This document shows, piece after piece, positions 26,257-34,757 of a DNA stretch of 43,380 nt. The stretch is from positions 1-43,380 of the forward strand of contig HF996849.1 of the NCBI GenBank assembly GCA_000432595.1, in the 5' to 3' direction. The DNA is from Clostridium sp. CAG:710 (GTDB lineage Bacteria; Bacillota_I; Bacilli_A; RF39; UBA660). Numbering within the stretch: position 1 is the first letter of the stretch; each line of letters begins with the position of its first letter. A program made the translations under genes and the position numbers. Below the pieces are notes generated by a model. It was given only the letters and a program-made list of their open reading frames with translations, searched no databases and had not been told where the DNA came from.

Positions 26257-27090
26257 CTAAACAATATTTAAATCATCAAGTCTAATTATGTACTTTTGAT
26301 TTCTACAACAGAAATCAATGAAGTCATAAATATTTACTTTCCTTAACCCTCTTTCAATTGTATATTTATCTATATCAAACGCTATTTGATCTCTCATCAT
26401 ATAAGAGACAAGTTCTTCCTTATCACAACCTAAATACATAAGCCAATAAGGATATAATTGTCTTCTGAGTAATCTTAGCTTTTTATATCCTAATGAATAT
26501 TTACTAATTCCTGTTATTCTAGTATATAATTCATTAGTTACTAATAAATCTAGTATAGCAGTAACTATTTCACTATTTTCTTTTTGAAAATCTCCTATTT
26601 CATATTTTACAATTGTATATAAAATATGCATTAGTGATTCAAGATAATTAACTTCTGCTTCTTTTTTACCCCATGCAATATTCTTTTTTGGATTAGATTT
26701 TATATATTCAATAACATCTAATTTTGGACTTACCGCAAGAATTGTATATGATTTAATATCTATTCTTGCTAAAGTCTTTAATTCTTCGTTTATTGCTTTT
26801 TTATTTTTATCCCATGCTTCTAATAACTTTTGTCTGTATTTTTCCGTTTCTTTTTTTAGTTCTTTAAAGAGTTCTGTATCAAAAATCAAATTATAAATGG
26901 TATCATCATCAGGTATAAAGTCTTTTGTATATTTAAGTATTTCTATATTGTCTTTTTGCATCGCAATATATTGTTTTTGATAATTATTCCATAGTTTTTC
27001 TTTTAATTCCTGTACTTCTTCACAAAATGATGGTTTAAAAAGTACATACCACGCTAGTAAATAATCGTTAACAACAAAATCAATATTCAT
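26257..27090 (-). CDS. Uncharacterised 277-aa protein upstream of polC
   Basis: I recognise no family. The protein is soluble, helical, and rich in Lys, Glu, Trp and Tyr. Notable stretches are a charged coiled-coil-like part (about 80-120) and a basic segment YKKLRLLRRQLYPYWLMYLGCDKEELVSYMM, which looks like a helical bundle or DNA/RNA-contact surface. The start is set at the ATG at 27090, preceded by GGTGAAT, rather than the GTG at 27102. It lies 9 bases before polC and about 37 bases after the transglutaminase-like gene. Position suggests expression with the replicase, but no function can be claimed. Confidence 0.65.
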   Translation of the reverse strand: MNIDFVVNDYLLAWYVLFKPSFCEEVQELKEKLWNNYQKQYIAMQKDNIEILKYTKDFIPDDDTIYNLIFDTELFKELKKETEKYRQKLLEAWDKNKKAINEELKTLARIDIKSYTILAVSPKLDVIEYIKSNPKKNIAWGKKEAEVNYLESLMHILYTIVKYEIGDFQKENSEIVTAILDLLVTNELYTRITGISKYSLGYKKLRLLRRQLYPYWLMYLGCDKEELVSYMMRDQIAFDIDKYTIERGLRKVNIYDFIDFCCRNQKYIIRLDDLNIV

Positions 27091-27127
27091 ACTATTCACC
27101 ACTTACTTTCTTTAATAATATATCATA

Positions 27128-28210
27128 TTACGCTATCTTTTTAAAAGGATATTTAGAGATTTTTTCTTCCCTTATAAAATAATTTTCTATAGTTATCTTT
27201 TGTAATTCTTCACTAGTATTATTCTTAATAATATTAAGTTTAATCTCATCATCTACTTTTTTGGTATCATTTACTTTTTTATAAATACTTAAAAAGTCCA
27301 TATCAAATGTTTCTAGTAATGTATTAAATTCCTTAGGTGAAGTTCTTCTTAATCTTTCTAGATCATATTCATAGTCATGTGTAAAACAAGATGCAACTCC
27401 AAGTAATTTATCACTAAATACTGTATTTAAATAAGTAGGTATTGTAATTAAAAAGTAATTATAGTTTATTCCTCTTAATTTTTCATTTATTTCGTCTTTA
27501 GAAATTGAATCTGAATATGAATCAAATAAGTAAATCCCATGTATTTTGTATTTATCATCATCAACTTTTACAAGATTTACAAATGAATTTGAATTATCAG
27601 TAATTGATTCAGCCATAAATGACTTAATTCCAATTGTATTTAATAATTCATTAAATACATATGCATAGCCACTCTTATTGCTTTCATTTGTTTTTAATAT
27701 ATCAAGTAATGTAGTTGATGCATTATCTTTATAATTTAACTTCTTGCAAAAATTATATATATACATGATTTTTTCAACAGGTGAAGATGAAGTGTTTATA
27801 GCTGATGTAATTCTATTAATTAGGTTTACTTCTTCTCTATATTTGTCTATTGTAATTGTTGAAAATGAGTTTTCGTTTTCTTTATATGAAATAAACCAAG
27901 TATCTATATTTGAGAAATTCATATTAAGAAGTTTATTTTTATCCAATGTGGATGCATTTAATATATATTTTTCAACCAATGCATCTTCCATGGTTGGAGA
28001 TATTTCTAATACAGATTTTACAATTTCTATTCCTTTTAAATCAAAAGTATCTTTAAAGTATATTTGGGATATATTATTTATTGAGAAAAACACTTCTTTT
28101 AATGTTATAATATCTTCCTCATTTAGGGGTCTATCAAAAAAGATATTTGTTAATTGAAAATATCTTAAATCTTCATTTATAAAAACATCTTTTTGTAATT
28201 GTTCAGTCAA
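27128..28210 (-). CDS. Transglutaminase-like protein lacking the catalytic residues
   Basis: This is a 360-aa protein. The segment from about 135 to 235 has the transglutaminase-like order: SPVEKIMYIYNFCKKLNYKD, then NKSGYAYVFNELLNTIGIKSF, then FVNLVKVDDDKYKIHGIYLFDSYSD. In active members the middle piece is CxGYAxxFxxLLxxxGI with the nucleophilic Cys, and the last has H-x-W-N-x-V...D. Here the Cys is Lys/Ser and the His is missing, while the final Asp is kept. It is therefore likely a binding or scaffold protein. No signal peptide is seen, so it should be cytoplasmic. It sits between ddl and polC in a tight operon. Confidence 0.5.
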   Translation of the reverse strand: MTEQLQKDVFINEDLRYFQLTNIFFDRPLNEEDIITLKEVFFSINNISQIYFKDTFDLKGIEIVKSVLEISPTMEDALVEKYILNASTLDKNKLLNMNFSNIDTWFISYKENENSFSTITIDKYREEVNLINRITSAINTSSSPVEKIMYIYNFCKKLNYKDNASTTLLDILKTNESNKSGYAYVFNELLNTIGIKSFMAESITDNSNSFVNLVKVDDDKYKIHGIYLFDSYSDSISKDEINEKLRGINYNYFLITIPTYLNTVFSDKLLGVASCFTHDYEYDLERLRRTSPKEFNTLLETFDMDFLSIYKKVNDTKKVDDEIKLNIIKNNTSEELQKITIENYFIREEKISKYPFKKIA

Positions 28211-28231
28211 AATTACTACCCCCTATACTAA

Positions 28232-29422
28232 TTAAAACTTACTTCCCTTAAGTCCTTTTAATCCTTTTGTTCCTTTTAATCCACTAAATCCTTGTAGAAT
28301 ATTTGAATCAAATGAATATGTTTTCTTTAATTTTCTTTTGTAGTCTTTAATTGCTATATTAATCATTCTATCAAGTAATTCAGTATAATCTATGTTAAGT
28401 GGTTCCCATAAATAGAATGCTAGTGAACCAGGACATGCATTAACTTCATTTATATAAATTTTCTTACTCTTTTTATCTACTAAGAAGTCTATTCTTACAT
28501 TTCCAGTTGAATTAAGTGCTCTGAATGCTTTTGTCGCAACACTTCTTACTTCTTCTTTTTGATGTTCTGTTATTCCTGCAGGTATCTTACGTGATGCAGA
28601 TAGCATTCCTTTTGTATTTCCTTTTTTATTTCCATTTATATATTTATCTTCATAAGTTAATAGATCATTATCACTCATAACTTCTTCTATTTCACTTAAG
28701 TCTTGTTTTTCATAATCACCTAATACACTAATATTAACTTCTGTTAGGTTTTTAACCATTTCTTCTACTACTATTTTAGTATCATAATTTATTGCATCTT
28801 CGATTTTTTCTCTTAATTCATCTTCATCTTTTGCAGTACCAATACCTACACTACTACCTAGGCTAGCTGGTTTAACAATAACAGGGAAACCTAACTTTTT
28901 AACTTTCTTTACTATTGTATCAGGATCATCTAAATAGTCGCTGTCATAGAACCATATGTAATCAGTTATTGGTAATCCACTAACTTCAAATACTTGTTTT
29001 TGAACTATTTTATCTTGACTAATTGCACTTGCTAGAACATCACTTCCAACAAATGGAATTCCTACTGTTTTTAAGTAACCTTGTAATACTCCATCTTCTA
29101 CACTTGTACCATGCACAATTGGGAATACTAAATCAAGTTCCTTTACTTCTCTTTTAAAGAATCCTTGGCTTTGAAGAATAAATCTTCCTTTTTTTCTGAT
29201 TAAGACAACATTTTTAGCATATCTTTTAATTAGCGATAAATCTTGATATACTTCAATATCCTTTAACATATCTCCTGTATACCATTCTTTATCTTTAGTA
29301 ATATATATTGGGATAATTTCATATTTTGTATTATCCATCTTATTCATAGCTTGAACAGCTGAAATTATACTAACCTCATGTTCAACACTTTCTCCTCCAA
29401 AAATAACACCTAATTTTATCAT
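28232..29422 (-). CDS. ddl: D-alanine--D-alanine ligase
   Basis: This 396-aa ATP-grasp ligase makes the D-Ala-D-Ala dipeptide for peptidoglycan. It starts with LGVIFGGESVEHEVSIISA, and has FPIVHGTSVEDGVLQGYL, PVIVKPASLGSSVGIG (ATP-binding Lys), VRIDFLVD and NEVNACPGSLAFYLWEP, the metal and phosphate site. It is longer than usual because of a tail that ends in a small repeat, GLKGTKGLKGLKG, with a Lys-Gly pattern. A neighbouring MurF-type ligase (9 bases upstream) uses its product. VanA-type D-lactate specificity cannot be excluded from sequence alone but nothing suggests it. Confidence 0.93.
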   Translation of the reverse strand: MIKLGVIFGGESVEHEVSIISAVQAMNKMDNTKYEIIPIYITKDKEWYTGDMLKDIEVYQDLSLIKRYAKNVVLIRKKGRFILQSQGFFKREVKELDLVFPIVHGTSVEDGVLQGYLKTVGIPFVGSDVLASAISQDKIVQKQVFEVSGLPITDYIWFYDSDYLDDPDTIVKKVKKLGFPVIVKPASLGSSVGIGTAKDEDELREKIEDAINYDTKIVVEEMVKNLTEVNISVLGDYEKQDLSEIEEVMSDNDLLTYEDKYINGNKKGNTKGMLSASRKIPAGITEHQKEEVRSVATKAFRALNSTGNVRIDFLVDKKSKKIYINEVNACPGSLAFYLWEPLNIDYTELLDRMINIAIKDYKRKLKKTYSFDSNILQGFSGLKGTKGLKGLKGSKF

Positions 29423-29431
29423 AAATCCTCC

Positions 29432-31027
29432 TTACTCATTATATGTATCAGGTAAATCATTTTCATATAATGCATAAACATCTTTCTTTTTATTTAAATT
29501 ATTTATAATTGTAAAGCTTTCCCTTACATCATTTAAAACCATTAGTTTTTCTTCTGGGTAACCAGCTTCTTTTAAACCATCAAGTATTGGTTTCGTTTGT
29601 TTTTTACCAATTAAAATGGTTAAATCTGCGACTTCACTAATTTGTTTACCAAACTCTTTGTTAAGTTCATATTCTTTTTTTCCTAATTCTATCATACCTG
29701 GTGTAACTATTACTTTAAATCCATCCATAGTATTTAATACGTCTAGTGCACTTTTAGCACCTACTGGATTTGAATTATAAGCATCATCTATCTGATAGAA
29801 ATTACCAAGTCTTTTTAATTCCAATCTATGTTCAATTGGTTTAACTCTTCTAGTTGCAAGAATTAAATCTTTTATTGGAATCTTAAATTCATATCCAAGT
29901 GCAAGCGCAGATAATATATTATAAATATTATGTCTACCAAGCAGTCTTGTTTCAAATTCATATTTATTTTTATCACCCGGGAATGTTACATCAAATAATG
30001 TTTTAGTTCCTTCAGTTCTTATATTACTTGCAACTACATCTGCATTTTTATTCTCAATACCTATCCAAATTATTTTACAATCATTTTTAATTTTATAACT
30101 AACTTGTTTTGGATCATCCATATTCAATACCCCAACACCATCATGCGGTAAATGTTCTATTAGTTCCATCTTACCGTGTTGGATGGCACTTTCGCTTCCG
30201 AAAGTTTCCAAGTGTGCGGTACCGATTGAAGTAATTATTCCATATTTAGGATTAACTAAATCACATAATCCATTTATTTCTCCTTGTACATATGCACCCA
30301 TCTCTGCTATAAAAACGTCATCAAATTTGGACAATGTATTATTTATTGTCATCATAAGTCCATTAAATGTATTCAAACTTTTTGGGGTTGCTAGAGTATT
30401 ATATTTAATACTTAAGATATCATTAAGTATATTTTTACAACTGGTTTTACCATAACTTCCTGTTATTCCTATTACCTTTAAATTTGAAAATGATTCAAGT
30501 TTTTCTTTTGCCATTTTTTCAAAGTGATTATATACAGCTTTTTCTACTGGTTTATTTATTATAAGCGCTATAAAAGTTGTAAAGAAACTAAATCCAGTTA
30601 AAATAGTTGATACAATTAAAAGTATATTTTTTAAATTTGGAAATATTATAGCAAATGCAATTGGTAAAATATAGACTATACTTAAAGTAACTATTAATCT
30701 TTTTATCCTTTTTGTATATACAAGAGGTTTTTTATTTTGATTAGTCGCAACAATCTTTTTTTCTTCATAATAACTTAATACATATACTCCCATAATTAGA
30801 AACAATAAGAATTGTATTATTGTATTATCTTTAAATATTGTTACGCCTATAGAAAGCACTATTGCGATTAATGAAACATTAAAAATAGTAATTTCATTAT
30901 TCTTTAGCATCCATTTTATATACCTATTATTTTCGTTGTATAAGTTTTGCTGTAACATATGTAATGTTCTTCTACTAATAAATATAGTATAGGCAAGCAT
31001 TAAAAAGTAAACAAAGTAATATAACAT
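29432..31027 (-). CDS. murF: MurF-type ligase with an N-terminal membrane domain
   Basis: The C-terminal 370 residues are a Mur ligase: KVIGITGSYGKTSCKNIL (ATP loop), TPKSLNTFNGLMMTINNTL, AEMGAYVQGEI, TSIGTAHLETFGS and DDAYNSNPVGAKSAL, all as in MurF, which adds D-Ala-D-Ala to the UDP-MurNAc-tripeptide. The first 160 residues are not the normal MurF substrate domain but about five membrane helices (for example 1-18, 47-65, 70-87, 110-128, 133-157). The enzyme would therefore act at the membrane surface. It precedes ddl by 9 bases, which supports the MurF role. Confidence 0.85.
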   Translation of the reverse strand: MLYYFVYFLMLAYTIFISRRTLHMLQQNLYNENNRYIKWMLKNNEITIFNVSLIAIVLSIGVTIFKDNTIIQFLLFLIMGVYVLSYYEEKKIVATNQNKKPLVYTKRIKRLIVTLSIVYILPIAFAIIFPNLKNILLIVSTILTGFSFFTTFIALIINKPVEKAVYNHFEKMAKEKLESFSNLKVIGITGSYGKTSCKNILNDILSIKYNTLATPKSLNTFNGLMMTINNTLSKFDDVFIAEMGAYVQGEINGLCDLVNPKYGIITSIGTAHLETFGSESAIQHGKMELIEHLPHDGVGVLNMDDPKQVSYKIKNDCKIIWIGIENKNADVVASNIRTEGTKTLFDVTFPGDKNKYEFETRLLGRHNIYNILSALALGYEFKIPIKDLILATRRVKPIEHRLELKRLGNFYQIDDAYNSNPVGAKSALDVLNTMDGFKVIVTPGMIELGKKEYELNKEFGKQISEVADLTILIGKKQTKPILDGLKEAGYPEEKLMVLNDVRESFTIINNLNKKKDVYALYENDLPDTYNE

Positions 31028-31038
31028 ATTATTTCCTC

Positions 31039-31761
31039 CTATAAGAAATTATTTAATATATTTATAACTTGAGGTAAGTTTTCTAAATAAGCATAGTGAG
31101 TTGAATTTGGTAGTACTATCAATCCTGCGTCTGGAATTATTTTTTCTAGTTCTTTAGCATCCTCTACTGGAGCCTCAGTATCTCTATCTCCCCATATAAG
31201 AAGTGTTGGAACATTGATCTTTTTTGCGTATTCACTTAAATCTTCATTAACTACATTAACAAGGATTTTTTTCATTATCTCGCTTGCATTTTTATAATCT
31301 CGTGAACCCATATGATTTTTAGCAAATCCCTCTAATTTATTAATTCCAGGAATCTTTTTAAGTGATTTTAACATTCTTAATTTTAAGCTAGGCTTTACTT
31401 CTTTTCTTATACAAGGGCTACCAAATAATACGACTTTTTCAACTTCATTTCTGGAAGCATATATGATTGCTATTCTGCCTCCAAACGAATGTCCCATTAT
31501 AACTGGCTTTTTTACTTTTAATTTTTTTAGTAATTCTTCTAATATTTCACAATAGTCATAAACTGTTAAAGCAGTTTTTGGCTCTTCACTTTCACCAAAT
31601 CCAGGGAAGTCTAATATAGTTATACGATGATTTTTTTGAAGTCTATCACCAATAGGTTTCATCATCGCAATGTTTTGTCCCCATCCATGTAAAAGAACAA
31701 CATCACTACCACTACCATATTGTATGTAATTTATATTAATATTTCTAATATTTATTGTCAC
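31039..31761 (-). CDS. Alpha/beta hydrolase
   Basis: This protein of about 240 aa is a compact alpha/beta hydrolase. The oxyanion-hole segment is DVVLLHGWGQN, the nucleophile elbow GHSFGGR (Ser), an acid-bearing LLIWGDRDTEAPVE (Asp), and the catalytic His is in LPNSTHYAYLENL. A complete triad suggests an active esterase, lipase or similar; the substrate is unknown. The start is taken near the GTG at 31761, since AGGTGA lies just before it; the ATG at 31767 is an alternative. It is first in the operon leading to murF, ddl and polC, behind an extended -10 promoter. Confidence 0.88.
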   Translation of the reverse strand: MTINIRNININYIQYGSGSDVVLLHGWGQNIAMMKPIGDRLQKNHRITILDFPGFGESEEPKTALTVYDYCEILEELLKKLKVKKPVIMGHSFGGRIAIIYASRNEVEKVVLFGSPCIRKEVKPSLKLRMLKSLKKIPGINKLEGFAKNHMGSRDYKNASEIMKKILVNVVNEDLSEYAKKINVPTLLIWGDRDTEAPVEDAKELEKIIPDAGLIVLPNSTHYAYLENLPQVINILNNFL

Positions 31762-31778
31762 TACCATCACCTAAATTA

Positions 31779-31787
31779 ATTATATCA
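31779..31787 (-). promoter_or_regulatory. Extended -10 promoter of the hydrolase-murF-ddl-polC operon
   Basis: Minus strand: TGATATAAT, about 20 bases before the hydrolase start; no strong -35. Confidence 0.55.
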
Positions 31788-31814
31788 CAAACTTATTGTA
31801 AACCAAAGAATATA

Positions 31815-31844
31815 AAGAAAAAAGAGCTAATTTTTTTAGCTCTT
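31815..31844 (-). terminator. Terminator of the 736-aa surface protein gene
   Basis: AAGAGCTAA / TTAGCTCTT with a 5-base loop followed by TTTTTTC on the minus strand. Confidence 0.8.
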
Positions 31845-31864
31845 ATTAAATAAATTTTTGTATA

Positions 31865-34075
31865 TTAGAATAATGTTACTTTTATTGGATTAGTTGCATA
31901 TGTTTTAGCATTCTTGTTATCAAACTTATCTGATACAGCATTTTCGTTTAAGTACAATTTTGCTTTTCCTAATCCCCTACCTTTAACTCCAATTTCCCAT
32001 GTAGATGATGTTGATGTTTGTTTTATTAGTTTAACATTTTCTATTCTTAATAAACTTATTCCAAATATTTTATTAACTCCAAAGTTATTTACAGAAAGAT
32101 TAGTGTTTTTAAATCCTGATGCATCATCACATGTTAAATATACTTTTGTTGTTTTGCCTGTTCTAACTTTTGAACTTTCAGAAGTAAATTTACATACAGG
32201 GGCAGTTGTATCTTTAATACGTTCTTTTACTTTTATTTCTTTTGTAACCTCTTTGTTTCCCATATCAATTTCGTTAAAGAAGGCATTTTCTTTTAAAACT
32301 ATCTCTGATGTTCCAACATTTGATGGTGTTACTTTAAATGTTAAAGTGTGTTTTTTAGTGTTACTATCATCATAATACCAATTGTCTATATTTGGTGCAA
32401 CTACATCTACTCCAAGAGTAGCAGTTGATGATATTTTTTTACTAGCTGTACATGTAATTGTTGCATTAACAGATTCTCCAACTGTTATTTCATCTTTATC
32501 TGTTTCAATTTTACATGAAGGTCTTTTTATATTTTTTGGAGCTTCTACAATATCATCTACGATTGTATCTATTGCTTTGCTGTTTCTTCCGAATGCATCT
32601 TGTACAAATCCACCTTCTAATCTTACTGATAATTCTCCTGCTTTTACTGGAATTACCTCAAATGAATACGAAATTTTTCTTGGTAGTTTACTGTAATCGT
32701 TCGCATAGAAACGTGATGTTAATTTTTCTCCATTATTATAAATTGATATTTTATTTGTATTAAATGTTAAATTGCTTGCATCAAATTTTACATCATCTTC
32801 GCATGTTACTGTATATTGTATTTTAGAACCAACATATAATTTTGTATTATATGCATAGTCTCCCATAGTAAATTCACAAGTTGGTGCTTTTGTATCTTTT
32901 TTATCAATTACTTCAACGTTCATTGGAATGTATTCTGTTCCGCCATAGTTAGTATCTAACCAATCACTATTAGTATCTGCGATAGATTTGTTTTTGAATT
33001 TTACTGTTGCTTTACCTGGCGTATTTCCCGTAATTTTTATTATTTCTGTATATCCATCTTTGCTATAGTATCCAGCATAAAGTCTTCCTACTCCTCTGTT
33101 CACTTCAATATTATTTGAATATAGAACCACAGGTTGATCATTTGTATCATACTCTCTATCTGAATCTAGGCTTTCATCTAATTCCGAAATGCAATGAAGT
33201 GTTACATATTTACTTTCTCCAATGCTAAGTTTTATATTTTTATCTTTATTTTCAAAATAACAATATGGTCCCACATGGTCTTTTGCTTGTATCAATACTT
33301 TTTGTTCTTCGACATTTCCTCTTGTATCTTCAGAAAGAATTGTTAAAACTTTAGGCGTTGTTGTTCTTTCTATACTTATTGAATCTGACAAATGGTCATC
33401 TTCTTCAGCAAATGTTTCTTTTACTTTTTTTCCATCTACATAATATGTATTTTTAAATATTGTGTTTGAAAGCCTCTCATCATTTCCCCAACCATATGAA
33501 TCAATTTTAAATACAGCTGTATCATCATTATATTGTTTTTTATCTTTATGAATTAAAATACTTGGCGCTATCAAAGTTTCATTATCTCTTTCAGGGTAAA
33601 TCGTATAACTTGCTGGATAACTATCATCACAAGGAGTTAAGTATACAACAACCTTTTCTATTGGAGCTCCATATTTATTTTCAATTGGTACAGACATCCA
33701 TGCCTTTAAATCTGTATAGTTATCAAGACTTATATGTTTTTCAGTATAATAATCTTCTTCTTCTTCGTACGTTAATTCTTTTTCCATTGGTTTTTCATAA
33801 CTCATATGGTAAGTTAAACTACAGATTGCATCTTCATCGGATTCAGCAAAATATAATATATCATAATAATACTCATTAATACCGCCACCTGAATATGTAA
33901 TACTACTGAATGCTGTACCATTCTTACCTAGTATTCCAAAACTAGCATTCTTGCCCATACCAGAAATATCATTATTTCCTTTTATAAGTGCAACAACACC
34001 AATTACTATTGCAACTAGTGCAATGATTCCAATACCTATAATTAGGTTCTTCTTGTTTTTAATTTTTTCGCTCAA
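31865..34075 (-). CDS. Large membrane-anchored protein with repeated Ig-like domains
   Basis: This 736-aa protein has one N-terminal membrane helix (about 10-30, LIIGIGIIALVAIVIGVVALI) after a basic start. It is then exported, with at least four beta-sandwich units. Each unit opens with a P-x-C-x-F/I pattern (PYCYFENKD, PTCEFTMGD, PSCKIETDK, PVCKFTSES) and carries a second Cys about 30-40 residues on (TVTCEDD, TITCTAS, YLTCDDAS), so each could hold a disulfide. KDTKAPT and KDTTAP linkers resemble HYR/Ig-like repeat joints. There is no sortase motif or enzyme domain. It probably serves as a surface adhesin or scaffold. It is a single gene with its own terminator. Confidence 0.75.
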   Translation of the reverse strand: MSEKIKNKKNLIIGIGIIALVAIVIGVVALIKGNNDISGMGKNASFGILGKNGTAFSSITYSGGGINEYYYDILYFAESDEDAICSLTYHMSYEKPMEKELTYEEEEDYYTEKHISLDNYTDLKAWMSVPIENKYGAPIEKVVVYLTPCDDSYPASYTIYPERDNETLIAPSILIHKDKKQYNDDTAVFKIDSYGWGNDERLSNTIFKNTYYVDGKKVKETFAEEDDHLSDSISIERTTTPKVLTILSEDTRGNVEEQKVLIQAKDHVGPYCYFENKDKNIKLSIGESKYVTLHCISELDESLDSDREYDTNDQPVVLYSNNIEVNRGVGRLYAGYYSKDGYTEIIKITGNTPGKATVKFKNKSIADTNSDWLDTNYGGTEYIPMNVEVIDKKDTKAPTCEFTMGDYAYNTKLYVGSKIQYTVTCEDDVKFDASNLTFNTNKISIYNNGEKLTSRFYANDYSKLPRKISYSFEVIPVKAGELSVRLEGGFVQDAFGRNSKAIDTIVDDIVEAPKNIKRPSCKIETDKDEITVGESVNATITCTASKKISSTATLGVDVVAPNIDNWYYDDSNTKKHTLTFKVTPSNVGTSEIVLKENAFFNEIDMGNKEVTKEIKVKERIKDTTAPVCKFTSESSKVRTGKTTKVYLTCDDASGFKNTNLSVNNFGVNKIFGISLLRIENVKLIKQTSTSSTWEIGVKGRGLGKAKLYLNENAVSDKFDNKNAKTYATNPIKVTLF

Positions 34076-34229
34076 TTTTCTTCACTCACTTTCCTACTCT
34101 TTTTATTTTATTACAATAAAATATTACCACTTTATTTACTTTTAAACAACAAATATCGACAATTTTTTTCTTTTAATTGTAAAGTAATATTTATTGCTTA
34201 TTCACACATAATAATAATGGTGAAGAAAA

Positions 34230-34757
34230 ATGAAGAAAAAAATAATACAAATTATTTCCATGATATTTATATTTCTAATTGGATTTATAATACATAATTT
34301 ATATGAATGGTGTCCTAATATAGTTACTTTAATATTATCTCCTGTTAATGAAAGTGTATTTGAACATATGAAAATGATTTACACTTCATATATAATATGG
34401 ATAATTGTTAAGTACTTTATATTAAAAAAATATAATATTAAGGAAAATAATTTTTTACTTAAAGAATTACTTACATTTTTATTTAACATAGCACTATTTC
34501 TTACAATATACTGGCCAATTTATTCTAAATTTGGAGAGAATATGCTTGTTACTCTTACAATTTACTTAGTAACTATTATAATAAGTCAGATATTAAACTA
34601 CTTTATAGAATTTAAAAAAGACTCAAATGTTTTAAACATTATAAGCCTTATAGTAATATTTTTAATATATGCTTTTACTACTTATTTAACATATAACCCA
34701 CCGATATGTAAGTTGTTTCTTGATCCTACTAATAATTCATATGGATTAAATAAGTGA
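34230..34757 (+). CDS. DUF6512-like membrane protein
   Basis: This 175-aa protein has five or six membrane helices. LIGFIIHNLYEW and SPVNESVFEHMKM match the DUF6512 pattern (H.LYE.....PVNESVWEHLK). The function of the family is unknown. It is one of two plus-strand genes in the window. Its TGA stop lies inside the end of yqeH, overlapping it tail-to-tail by 12 bases. AATGGTGAAGAAAA before the start gives a GGTGA ribosome site. Confidence 0.75.
   Translation: MKKKIIQIISMIFIFLIGFIIHNLYEWCPNIVTLILSPVNESVFEHMKMIYTSYIIWIIVKYFILKKYNIKENNFLLKELLTFLFNIALFLTIYWPIYSKFGENMLVTLTIYLVTIIISQILNYFIEFKKDSNVLNIISLIVIFLIYAFTTYLTYNPPICKLFLDPTNNSYGLNK

Noticed and set aside
31914..32375. Plus-strand ORFs inside the 736-aa gene and similar ORFs inside polC, polA and the deacetylase
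   Set aside because: They are low-complexity Ser/Leu/Phe-rich shadows of the minus-strand genes with no ribosome sites or family motifs.
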